This document shows, piece by piece, positions 1-5,968 of a stretch of 7,712 nucleotides of DNA; position 1 is the stretch's first letter; every line of letters begins with the position of its first letter. The stretch comes from Deltaproteobacteria bacterium. GTDB lineage: Bacteria; Desulfobacterota; Desulfobaccia; Desulfobaccales; 0-14-0-80-60-11. The notes beneath the pieces are model-generated. The model was not told the DNA's origin and searched no databases. It saw only the letters and a program-made list of their open reading frames with translations. Location: positions 1 through 7,712 of the forward strand of contig JAMCQY010000417.1 in assembly GCA_023381945.1 (NCBI GenBank), given 5' to 3'. The position numbers were made by a program, and so were the translations under genes.

Positions 1-363
1 CGGGCCTCCCACGCCGAAGCCAACGCCATCGCCCAGGCGGCCCGCTATGGCGTGGCCATCAAGGACGCGGCCCTCTATGTCACCCTGCAGCCCTGTTTCG
101 TCTGCCTCAAGCTCCTGGCCACGGCCCAGATCAAGCGGGTCTATTTCGAGCTGGCCTATGAGTCCAGGGACGAGGCCCGGGACGCCTTTTGGGATAAAGC
201 GGTAAAAGAGGCCGGGATCGAGGTTTTTCAGCAACTCACGATTTCCCAAGACGCCATGGCCTATATCCTGCCCAGCCTGGAGGGGATCACCTCCAGACGG
301 CGGCTGGCCGCCACCGCAGCCCTGATGGAGCCGCTGAAGGTCGGGGTCCTGGAACAGGATTAA
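1..363 (+). CDS. dCMP deaminase-like zinc deaminase, 3' end only
   Basis: This is the C-terminal 120 codons of a cytidine/deoxycytidylate deaminase family protein; the reading frame is open from base 1 and the start lies outside the window. The first visible residues include HAEANAI (His zinc ligand plus catalytic Glu), followed about 24 residues later by PCFVC (the two Cys zinc ligands). These sit in the context typical of dCMP deaminase/ComEB: HAExNAI, a YVTLQPC strand, then an IKRVYFE strand. The expected reaction is hydrolytic deamination of dCMP to dUMP in the cytoplasm, feeding dTMP synthesis. A tail of roughly 40 residues, rich in Arg and Ala, follows the core. The gene ends in TAA, 53 bases before ftsK on the same strand, so co-transcription is possible. 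RibD-type deaminases share HAE/PCxxC, but the surrounding residues fit dCMP deaminase better. Substrate is inferred from family resemblance. Confidence 0.8.
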   Translation, partial: RASHAEANAIAQAARYGVAIKDAALYVTLQPCFVCLKLLATAQIKRVYFELAYESRDEARDAFWDKAVKEAGIEVFQQLTISQDAMAYILPSLEGITSRRRLAATAALMEPLKVGVLEQD

Positions 364-402
364 AGGTAGTTTTCCGTTTTCCGCAAAGGCGACCAAGGCA
401 GA

Positions 403-408
403 AGAGGA
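403..408 (+). promoter_or_regulatory. Ribosome binding site of ftsK
   Basis: AGAGGA lies 8 bases before the ATG at 417 and supports that start. No clear promoter is visible in the 53-base gap after the deaminase gene. Confidence 0.6.
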
Positions 409-416
409 AAGCACAG

Positions 417-2678
417 ATGGCCAAGAACAACGCCCCGAAAGGCAGCTCCAAGAAGGCCAAAGCCGCCGCGGCTGCTCCGCCACCGCCGCCGCCTGCCGCG
501 CCCACCTGGCAGCACCGCCTGGGCCAGGAGATGACCGCCCTGTTGCTGTTGGGCCTGGCAGGATTTTTCTTGCTGGCCCTGGGAAGCTATTCCTTGAGCG
601 ACCCCCAGGGCTTTTGGGCGACCTTAAACTTCTCCGTGGTTCCTAAGAACGCCGGAGGCAAGGCCGGGGCCCTGGTGGCGGCCTACCTCATCTGGAGCCT
701 GGGTCTGGCTGCGTTCCTGCTGCCACTGTTGCTGCTGGGACTGGCCTGGCAGGCGCACCGCCGCGGCCTGGAGGACCTGAATTGGCCGCAGGCAATCGCC
801 GCCCTGGGCGTCCTCCTGGCCGCCTCGGGACTCCTGGCCTTGGCCCGGCCGGCCATCTCCTGGGGCAGCGATTTGATTTACAGCGGCGGCAGCTTGGGAA
901 AACACCTGGCCTGGCTGCTGCGCGCCACGCTCAATCCCGCCGGCGCGGCTTTGGCCCTGGCCCTGGCCCTGCTCATCAGCTTCATGGCGGTGACCCGGCT
1001 GTCTTACGTCGGCCTGATTTCCTGGCTGGGCCAGGGAGTCCGGCATCTTTGGCGCAAATTATGGCGCCGGGACGAATGGGTCGAAGCGGCACAGCCGAGG
1101 CCGGCCCGGCCGCGCCAGGCCAAACCCCAAGGCCCGGTAATCAATGTCAGCGGCGTCCCGGCCGAAGATGCGCCGCCGGCCGCGCCGCCCGTCATGCAGG
1201 CCGAACTTACGGCGGCGCCGGCCAAGCCGAAACCTGTCCCGGCGCCGGGAAAATTCACCCTGCCGCCGCTCGATCTGCTGGACCCCGCCCCTCCCTGGAA
1301 TCACCAGGTGCAGGAAGGGGCCATGGTAACCCAGGCCCAGAAGCTGGAAGATACCCTCAGGCATTTTGGCGTAGAGGGCCGGGTCACCGCCATCATGACC
1401 GGACCGGTGGTCAGCCGTTTCGAATACGAGCCGGCCCTGGGGGTCAAGATCAGCAAGATCACCGGCCTGGCCGATGACCTGGCCCTGGCCCTGAAGGCCC
1501 TGTCCATCCGCATCGTCGCCCCGGTGCCGGGCAAGGGCGTCCTGGGCATCGAGGTCCCCAACCCCAAGCGCCAGGTGGTGGCGTTGCGGGAGCTGTTGTC
1601 CGACTCGGCCTACCAGAAATCCGCTTCCCGGCTTACTGTGGCCCTGGGCAAGGACATCATGGGCTCGCCGGTGGTCACCGACCTGGCCAAGATGCCCCAC
1701 CTGCTCATTGCCGGGGCCACCGGTTCAGGCAAGAGCGTCGGCCTCAACGCCATGATCCTGAGCATCTTGTTCAAGGCCACGCCCGAAGAGGTCCGCCTGC
1801 TGCTGGTGGACCCCAAGCGCATCGAACTCTCGCTTTATGAAGGCGTGCCGCACCTCTTGCATCCCGTGGTCTTTAACCCCAAAGAGGCCACCATCGCCCT
1901 CCATTGGGCCGTGGGCGAGATGGAGCGGCGCTACGCCATGCTCTCGGACCTGGGCGCCCGCAATATCGACGGCTACAACCAGAAGGCCAAGGCCAAAAAA
2001 CCCGACCCCAGGGTGGAAGAAGGCATCCTGCCCCGGTCGCTGCCCTACCTGGTGATCGTCATCGACGAACTGGCCGACCTGATGCTGGTCTCTTCCCGGG
2101 ACACGGAAGAGTACCTGATCCGCCTGGCCCAGAAGGCCCGGGCCGCGGGCATCCACCTGATGGTGGCCACCCAGCGGCCCTCGGTGGACGTCATCACCGG
2201 CCTGATCAAAGCCAACTTTCCCACCCGGGTCTCCTTCCAGGTCTCGGCCCGGGCCGACTCCCGGGTCATCCTGGACGCCATGGGGGCCGAGCGCCTCCTG
2301 GGCATGGGCGACCTGCTCTTCATGCCGCCGGGCACCTCCCGCCTGAAACGCCTCCACGGGCCGTTTGTCTCGGAAGAGGAGGTCACCCGGGTGGTGGACT
2401 TCTTGAAGGTCCAGGCCGCGCCGCAGTATGAAGTGGGCATCACGGAACTCAAGGAGCATGAAGAGGAAGTGGCGGAAAACGGCGACAAGGACGAGAAATA
2501 CGCCGACGCGGTGGAACTGGTGGCCGAAACGAGAAACGCCTCCATTTCCATGCTGCAGCGGCGCCTGCGGGTGGGCTACAACCGGGCCGCCCGCATGATC
2601 GAGACCATGGAAAAAGAGGGCCTGATCGGTCCTTCGGACGGGGTAAAGGCAAGAGAGGTGTTCGTGCCGCGGCGGTAG
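417..2678 (+). CDS. ftsK: DNA translocase FtsK/SpoIIIE family
   Basis: This is a membrane-anchored, ATP-driven double-stranded DNA pump. It acts at the division septum, moving chromosome termini apart and, in the family, activating XerCD recombination at dif. The 753-residue product has a Lys/Ala/Pro-rich cytoplasmic N-terminus (1-38). Four hydrophobic segments follow at about 40-60, 83-110, 125-145 and 173-193. A Pro/Ala-rich linker spans about 220-300; it is short compared with the several hundred residues in E. coli FtsK. The alpha domain covers about 300-410 and the RecA-like motor about 410-665. Walker A is GATGSGKS (433-440) and Walker B is LVIVIDEL (545-552); VDPKR and ATQRPSVDVITG are typical FtsK motor motifs. 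The C-terminal 65 residues form the winged-helix gamma domain (NASISMLQRRLRVGYNRAARM) that reads KOPS-type DNA signals. The start is chosen for its AGAGGA site. The stop is TAG followed by GGGGC, as at other genes here. Confidence 0.96.
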   Translation: MAKNNAPKGSSKKAKAAAAAPPPPPPAAPTWQHRLGQEMTALLLLGLAGFFLLALGSYSLSDPQGFWATLNFSVVPKNAGGKAGALVAAYLIWSLGLAAFLLPLLLLGLAWQAHRRGLEDLNWPQAIAALGVLLAASGLLALARPAISWGSDLIYSGGSLGKHLAWLLRATLNPAGAALALALALLISFMAVTRLSYVGLISWLGQGVRHLWRKLWRRDEWVEAAQPRPARPRQAKPQGPVINVSGVPAEDAPPAAPPVMQAELTAAPAKPKPVPAPGKFTLPPLDLLDPAPPWNHQVQEGAMVTQAQKLEDTLRHFGVEGRVTAIMTGPVVSRFEYEPALGVKISKITGLADDLALALKALSIRIVAPVPGKGVLGIEVPNPKRQVVALRELLSDSAYQKSASRLTVALGKDIMGSPVVTDLAKMPHLLIAGATGSGKSVGLNAMILSILFKATPEEVRLLLVDPKRIELSLYEGVPHLLHPVVFNPKEATIALHWAVGEMERRYAMLSDLGARNIDGYNQKAKAKKPDPRVEEGILPRSLPYLVIVIDELADLMLVSSRDTEEYLIRLAQKARAAGIHLMVATQRPSVDVITGLIKANFPTRVSFQVSARADSRVILDAMGAERLLGMGDLLFMPPGTSRLKRLHGPFVSEEEVTRVVDFLKVQAAPQYEVGITELKEHEEEVAENGDKDEKYADAVELVAETRNASISMLQRRLRVGYNRAARMIETMEKEGLIGPSDGVKAREVFVPRR

Positions 2679-2696
2679 GGGCCTAGCCTCCACCTA

Positions 2697-2762
2697 TTGG
2701 TGGCACAGCCTTTCCAGGCTATGCCGAGAATCCCGCACAGGCTAGAAAGCCTGTGCCACCAA
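2697..2762. repeat. Long imperfect hairpin / dispersed intergenic repeat
   Basis: Bases 2697-2720 pair with 2739-2762 as a 24-bp stem with three mismatches (2709:2750, 2715:2744, 2718:2741), including 12 uninterrupted pairs at the base (TTGGTGGCACAG with CTGTGCCACCAA). The loop is about 18 bases. No T-run follows, so it does not look like an intrinsic terminator. An 11-base piece of the right arm (GCCTGTGCCAC, 2749-2759) recurs at 6708-6718, between bioH and bioC, which suggests a dispersed family. It encodes no protein that I can see. Confidence 0.7.
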
Positions 2763-2870
2763 ACCCGATATTCTTCGTGGCTCTCAACATAACAACTATC
2801 ATTTATATTGACGGGGCGGGCCTTGGGCTCGCTTTTTTATTGTCATAAAAATTTTGACCCGATTTTCATG

Positions 2871-2899
2871 GTTTGATTGTCAACCGCTTTTGTTTTATT
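2871..2899 (+). promoter_or_regulatory. Possible bioB promoter overlapping the operator
   Basis: An extended -10-like element, TG-T-TTTATT (2891-2899; four of six matches to TATAAT), lies inside the 14-base operator spacer. A poor -35 (TTTGAT or TTGATT, 2872-2878) lies 15-16 bases upstream. Transcription would start near 2906, and BirA bound to the operator would cover the polymerase site. The alternative is TTGACA (2902-2907) with GATTTT 17 bases on, but that would start the mRNA almost at the bioB ATG. Both are guesses from sequence. Confidence 0.3.
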
Positions 2900-2909
2900 G
2901 GTTGACAAT
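2876..2909. promoter_or_regulatory. Probable BirA (biotin repressor) operator
   Basis: A perfect 10-bp inverted repeat, ATTGTCAACC (2876-2885), a 14-base spacer and GGTTGACAAT (2900-2909), ends 29 bases before the bioB start. The known BirA box has the form TTGTAAACC, 14-16 bases, GGTTTACAA. This site differs by one symmetric base per arm (C/G for A/T). BirA with biotinyl-5'-AMP binds such sites as a dimer and represses biotin genes. Position, symmetry and spacing all agree. The birA gene itself is not in the window. Confidence 0.85.
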
Positions 2910-2921
2910 TAACCCCGCCTG

Positions 2922-2927
2922 GGTGAT
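2922..2927 (+). promoter_or_regulatory. Possible ribosome binding site of bioB
   Basis: GGTGAT is complementary to the 3' end of 16S rRNA (the downstream part of AGGAGGTGAT). It lies 11 bases before the ATG at 2939, a rather long spacing. No better site is present. Confidence 0.4.
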
Positions 2928-2938
2928 TTTAATCGAGT

Positions 2939-3871
2939 ATGCAATATTCTGAATGGCAAGAAATTTTTGAGCTGGATTGGCCGGGGTTGTGGCCTTTCCT
3001 GGGCGAAGCGAGCCGGCTGCGAGAGCGGCAATTCGGGAAGAAAGTCAGCTTTTGCGTCATCATCAACGCCAAGAGCGGGCTGTGTTCCGAAGATTGCGCC
3101 TTCTGTTCCCAGTCGGCGAAGGCAAAGAACGGTACGCCGCATTATCCGCTGCTTCCGAAGGAAAAATTACTGGACGCCGCGGCAGCAGCCGCGGCAGCCG
3201 GGGCCTCGCGTTTCTCCATCGTTACTTCCGGCCGCGGCGTCGCCACCGTAAAGGACCAAAAGGCCGTGGCGGCGGCCGTGGCCGCCATTCGGGAGGCGGT
3301 GCCAGGCCTTAAGGTCTGCGGCTCCCTGGGCATCGTGGACCGAGAGTTTTTGCGCGACCTGAAGGCCGCCGGACTGTTCCGTTATCATCACAACCTGGAG
3401 GCCGCGGCCTCGCATTTTCCACAAATCTGCTCCACCCATACCTACGCCGAACGGGTGGCCACCATCGCGGCGGCCAAGGCCGCAGGCTTAAGTATTTGTG
3501 TAGGCGGCATCATGGGCTTGGGGGAGAGCGTGGCGCAGCGCTGGGAACTGGCCCAGGCCATCGAGGATTTGGGGGCGGACGCCATCCCTCTGAACTTTTT
3601 GCATCCCCTGCCGGGCACCGCCCTGGCCGGCCGGCCTATGCTGGAACCCCTGGGGGCCCTCAAGGCCGTGGTGGCTTTCCGCCTGATGCATCCGCAACGC
3701 TCCATCATCATCTGCGGCGGCCGCCAGCCGACCTTGCGAACCCTGAGTCCTCTGATTTTCGCAGCCGGGGCCGACGCATTGATGACCGGCGACTACCTCA
3801 CCACCCGGGGCCGCCTGCCGGAAGAAGATCGCCAAATGCTGGCAGACTTGGGGTTGGAACTGGAGCGATAG
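2939..3871 (+). CDS. bioB: Biotin synthase, probable anaerobe-type (type II-like)
   Basis: This radical SAM enzyme converts dethiobiotin to biotin by inserting sulfur. The product has 310 residues, against about 346 in E. coli, with a shorter C-terminus. The SAM-cluster motif is C49-x3-C53-x2-C56 (CSEDCAFC). Other BioB landmarks are YHHNLE (149-154, substrate region), C127 in KVCGSLG, C187 in ICVGGIMGLGE, and the C-terminal GGRQPTLR (260-267). Compared by eye with E. coli, C128 and C188 are kept. C97 is Ser93 (RFSIVTSGRG) and Arg260 is Ile257 (SIIICGGR), with an extra Cys at 259. The usual 2Fe-2S ligand set is therefore not present. This resembles the type II BioB described from obligate anaerobes, which carries a 4Fe-5S auxiliary cluster; that assignment is inferred. 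It is the first gene of the biotin cluster and is preceded by a BirA-like operator. It could instead be a BioB paralogue of other function, but the bio neighbours argue against this. Confidence 0.93.
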   Translation: MQYSEWQEIFELDWPGLWPFLGEASRLRERQFGKKVSFCVIINAKSGLCSEDCAFCSQSAKAKNGTPHYPLLPKEKLLDAAAAAAAAGASRFSIVTSGRGVATVKDQKAVAAAVAAIREAVPGLKVCGSLGIVDREFLRDLKAAGLFRYHHNLEAAASHFPQICSTHTYAERVATIAAAKAAGLSICVGGIMGLGESVAQRWELAQAIEDLGADAIPLNFLHPLPGTALAGRPMLEPLGALKAVVAFRLMHPQRSIIICGGRQPTLRTLSPLIFAAGADALMTGDYLTTRGRLPEEDRQMLADLGLELER

Positions 3872-3895
3872 GGCGACCCAGCGGGTCGCCCCTAC
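3871..3895. repeat. Palindromic repeat A, copy 1 (after bioB)
   Basis: GGGCGACCC (3871-3879), loop AGC, GGGTCGCCC (3883-3891) is a perfect 9-bp hairpin beginning at the last base of the bioB TAG stop. It extends to CTAC at 3895. The whole 25 bases are the reverse complement of 7570-7594. No T-run follows, so it is more likely a REP-like element than a terminator. Confidence 0.85.
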
Positions 3896-3920
3896 GGACA
3901 CAGCCGCGACGCCGCGCTAT

Positions 3921-3925
3921 AAAGG
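3921..3925 (+). promoter_or_regulatory. Ribosome binding site of bioD, deciding the start
   Basis: AAAGG lies 7 bases before the ATG at 3933 and only 1 base before the in-frame TTG at 3927, so the ATG is the likelier start. Confidence 0.5.
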
Positions 3926-3932
3926 CTTGGAT

Positions 3933-4664
3933 ATGGACTTGCCCGAACTTCCACCAATCAAAGGCGTCTTCGTCACCGGCACCGATACCGACGTGGGCAA
4001 GACCGTGATCGCTGCGGGCCTGACCGCGGCCCTGCGCCAGCGGAGGGTGCAGGCGGTCTATTTCAAGCCCGTGCAGAGCGGCTGCCCGGAAGCAGGGGGC
4101 AAGCTGATTCCCACGGACGCCGCCTTGGCGAAGGAACTGGCGGGCATACCTGAACCCCTGGAACTCCTGACCCCGATAACTTTGCGGCTGCCCCTGGCGC
4201 CCGGAGTGGCTGCAGCCCGGGAAGGAGTGACGGTGGATTTGGGGCGCATCAATCAGGCCCTGCGGGAGCTGTCCAGCCGTTACGAATTCTTCGTGGTGGA
4301 AGGGGCCGGCGGCTTATATGTCCCTTTGATTGGCAATACTTTTCTGGTGCTGGACTTGATCCGCTTATTAGGGCTGCCGCTCCTGGTGGTGGCCAAAGCC
4401 GGCCTGGGCGCCATCAATCACACGGCTTTGACGGTGACGGCGGCCCGGCAGCATGGGATAAAAGTGGCAGGAATCGTCCTGAATCGCGCTTCCGCCGCCC
4501 CCAACCTGGCGGAGCAGACCAATCCACCCGTGATTGAGGCCATCACCGGCCACCCTATACTGGCCAAGGTGCCGGAAATAACCAACCTCAATGATTTTGC
4601 TGGACAGGAGGTTTTAATCACTGCCCTGGCCGAAGCTTGTGACAAATGTTTAGCTCTCAGCTAA
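3933..4664 (+). CDS. bioD: Dethiobiotin synthetase
   Basis: This enzyme closes the ureido ring, turning 7,8-diaminopelargonate plus CO2 and ATP into dethiobiotin, the substrate of BioB. The product has 243 residues from the ATG, close to the usual 220-240. Near the N-terminus is the diagnostic P-loop GTDTDVGKT (16-24). FKPVQSG (44-50) supplies the Lys and Ser that bind substrate and phosphate. VEGAGGLYVPL (122-132) is the second signature of the BioD/CobQ-like P-loop fold, and VLNR (182-185) is the purine-contacting region. A TTG two codons upstream (3927) would add two residues but sits too close to the AAAGG site. It starts 61 bases after bioB, across a palindromic repeat, and probably belongs to the same transcript. 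It ends in TAA, unlike the repeat-linked TAG stops of bioB, bioH and bioC. Confidence 0.95.
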   Translation: MDLPELPPIKGVFVTGTDTDVGKTVIAAGLTAALRQRRVQAVYFKPVQSGCPEAGGKLIPTDAALAKELAGIPEPLELLTPITLRLPLAPGVAAAREGVTVDLGRINQALRELSSRYEFFVVEGAGGLYVPLIGNTFLVLDLIRLLGLPLLVVAKAGLGAINHTALTVTAARQHGIKVAGIVLNRASAAPNLAEQTNPPVIEAITGHPILAKVPEITNLNDFAGQEVLITALAEACDKCLALS

Positions 4665-4701
4665 TGCGAGTTTGAACCTTGAATGTCTATCCCCTAGAAT
4701 G

Positions 4702-4772
4702 AAAATCCCCCCTGCCCCTCTTTGTTAAAGGGGGGGTAAAGTCCCCCGTTAATAAAGGGGGATTTAGGAGGA
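4702..4772. repeat. C/G-run repeat element between bioD and bioF
   Basis: The 131-base gap contains alternating C-runs and G-runs. AAATCCCCC (4703-4711) can pair with GGGGGATTT (4757-4765), enclosing two inner hairpins: CCCCTCTTT with AAAGGGGGG (4715-4735, one wobble pair) and CCCCC with GGGGG (4743-4761). The outer stem and the second inner hairpin compete for the same G-run, so alternative folds are possible. The layout resembles the dispersed 'aaatccccc...gggggattt' elements seen in many bacterial genomes (from memory). No T-run marks it as a terminator. The AGGAGG at 4766-4771 is part of the element and lies 24 bases from the bioF start. Confidence 0.6.
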
Positions 4773-4795
4773 TTTGGGGTTCTTGTTAAAAAGTC

Positions 4796-5968
4796 ATGTT
4801 TGACCAATTATCTCAGGAATTGGCCTCCCTGGAAACCCGGTCCCTGCGGCGGCGCCTACAGGTGCTGGAGGAGGTGCTGCCCGGCGGCAAAGTGCGCCTG
4901 GACGGCCGGGTCCTGCTGAATCTCTCCTCCAATGACTACCTGGGGCTGGCCCTGGATTCCCGCCTGATAGCCGCCGCGCAAGACGCCGCGGCCCGTTGGG
5001 GCGCCGGGGCCGGGGCCTCGCGGCTGGTGTCGGGCCATCAATCCTTGCATGCCGGCGTGGAGGAAAAGCTGGCGGCTTTTAAAGGGACCCAGGCTGCGGT
5101 CATTTTCAGCACCGGCTACATGGCCAACCTGGGCGTGATCTCCGCCCTGGTGGGACCCGGAGACGCGGTCTTCGGCGACAAGCTCAATCACGCCAGCATT
5201 TATGATGGCATCAAGCTCTCCGGCGCCACCCTGCACCGCTTTCCGCACCGCGACCTGAACCGGTTGGAGGACCTGTTGCGCCAGCATCAGGGCGCCAGGC
5301 GGCGTCTGATCATCACCGATTCGGTCTTTTCGGTGGACGGCGACCTGGCCCCGCTGACGGAATTGGTGGCATTGAAGGAGCGTTTCGGAGCGGCGCTGAT
5401 GATCGACGAAGCCCACGCCACCGGAGTCCTGGGGGAACGGGGCGCCGGTCTGGCTGAGGCTTTGGGCTTGACTGGGCGCATCGAGGTGCATCTCGGCACC
5501 TTTTCCAAGGCCCTGGGCTCCCTGGGGGGTTACGTGGCCGGTGACCAGCGGCTCATAGACTACCTGCACAACCGCTCCCGGTCCTTCATCTATTCCACTG
5601 CCCTGGCGCCGCCGGTCTTAGGCGCCATTGACGCGGCCCTGGGGATTGTCGCCCGGGAACCGGAGCGCCGCCTCTATCTCCAGGAGGAGTCGGAAAAATT
5701 TAGGCAGCGCCTAATGAACGCCGGCCTCGACACCCTGGGCAGCGAAACCCAGATCATCCCGGTGTTGGTGGGCGACAATGCCCGGACCCTGGAGTTCGCC
5801 AGCAAATTAAGGCAGCAGGGTCTGATGGCTGTGGCCTTGCGCCCCCCCACGGTGCCGCCGGGAAAGGCAAGGGTGCGGTTTTCCTTGTCCGCCGCCCATA
5901 GCCGGGAGGATTTGGCCCATGCCTTGAAGATCATCGTGGCCAGCGCCAGGGAAACGGGGCTGGGATGA
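4796..5968 (+). CDS. bioF: 8-amino-7-oxononanoate synthase
   Basis: This PLP enzyme condenses L-alanine with a pimeloyl thioester, releasing CO2 and giving KAPA (8-amino-7-oxononanoate), the first committed ring precursor of biotin. The 390-residue length is typical for the alpha-oxoamine synthase family. Visible landmarks in order are NLSSNDYLGL (42-51), GAGASRLVSG (71-80), the PLP-stacking His132 in NHASIYDG, DEAHATG (204-210; Asp204 and His207 contact PLP), the Schiff-base Lys238 in GTFSKALGSLGGY, RPPTVP (349-354) and RFSLSAAHS (361-369). The same family includes Kbl and glycine C-acyltransferases, but the bio context and the overall pattern fit BioF. The start at MFDQL agrees with the family N-terminus, although no good ribosome site precedes it. 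The stop TGA overlaps the bioH ATG as ATGA, suggesting coupled translation. Confidence 0.95.
   Translation: MFDQLSQELASLETRSLRRRLQVLEEVLPGGKVRLDGRVLLNLSSNDYLGLALDSRLIAAAQDAAARWGAGAGASRLVSGHQSLHAGVEEKLAAFKGTQAAVIFSTGYMANLGVISALVGPGDAVFGDKLNHASIYDGIKLSGATLHRFPHRDLNRLEDLLRQHQGARRRLIITDSVFSVDGDLAPLTELVALKERFGAALMIDEAHATGVLGERGAGLAEALGLTGRIEVHLGTFSKALGSLGGYVAGDQRLIDYLHNRSRSFIYSTALAPPVLGAIDAALGIVAREPERRLYLQEESEKFRQRLMNAGLDTLGSETQIIPVLVGDNARTLEFASKLRQQGLMAVALRPPTVPPGKARVRFSLSAAHSREDLAHALKIIVASARETGLG

Larger units (their letters stand above)
2679..2938. other. Intergenic region ftsK-bioB
   Basis: This 260-base stretch holds no gene. Its first third is the hairpin repeat at 2697-2762. Its middle (about 2763-2870) is more AT-rich than the genes and shows nothing I can name. 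Its end carries the probable biotin-responsive control region (2871-2927). Confidence 0.8.

Noticed and set aside
782..1477. Overlapping + strand frame of 231 codons inside ftsK
   Set aside because: Gly/Pro/Arg/Ala-rich low-complexity translation typical of an out-of-frame reading of GC-rich DNA; the FtsK frame is clearly the real one.
1725..2693. Open frame of 322 codons on the minus strand opposite ftsK
   Set aside because: It lies entirely opposite the strongly conserved FtsK motor, is rich in His, Gly and Asp in the way of GC-rich antisense frames, and resembles no family.
2697..2762. Hairpin after ftsK as a Rho-independent terminator
   Set aside because: The stem is long and imperfect and is followed by AAACCCGATA, with no T-run.
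3927..3932. TTG start for bioD two codons upstream
   Set aside because: The AAAGG site would be only one base away; the ATG at 3933 has proper spacing.
4766..4771. AGGAGG as the ribosome site of bioF
   Set aside because: It lies 24 bases before the ATG, and the in-frame MFDQL start matches the BioF family N-terminus, so there is no reason to move the start upstream.
4856..5569. Open frame of 237 codons on the minus strand opposite bioF
   Set aside because: It is a codon-bias shadow of the well-conserved BioF; no recognisable motif and no ribosome site.
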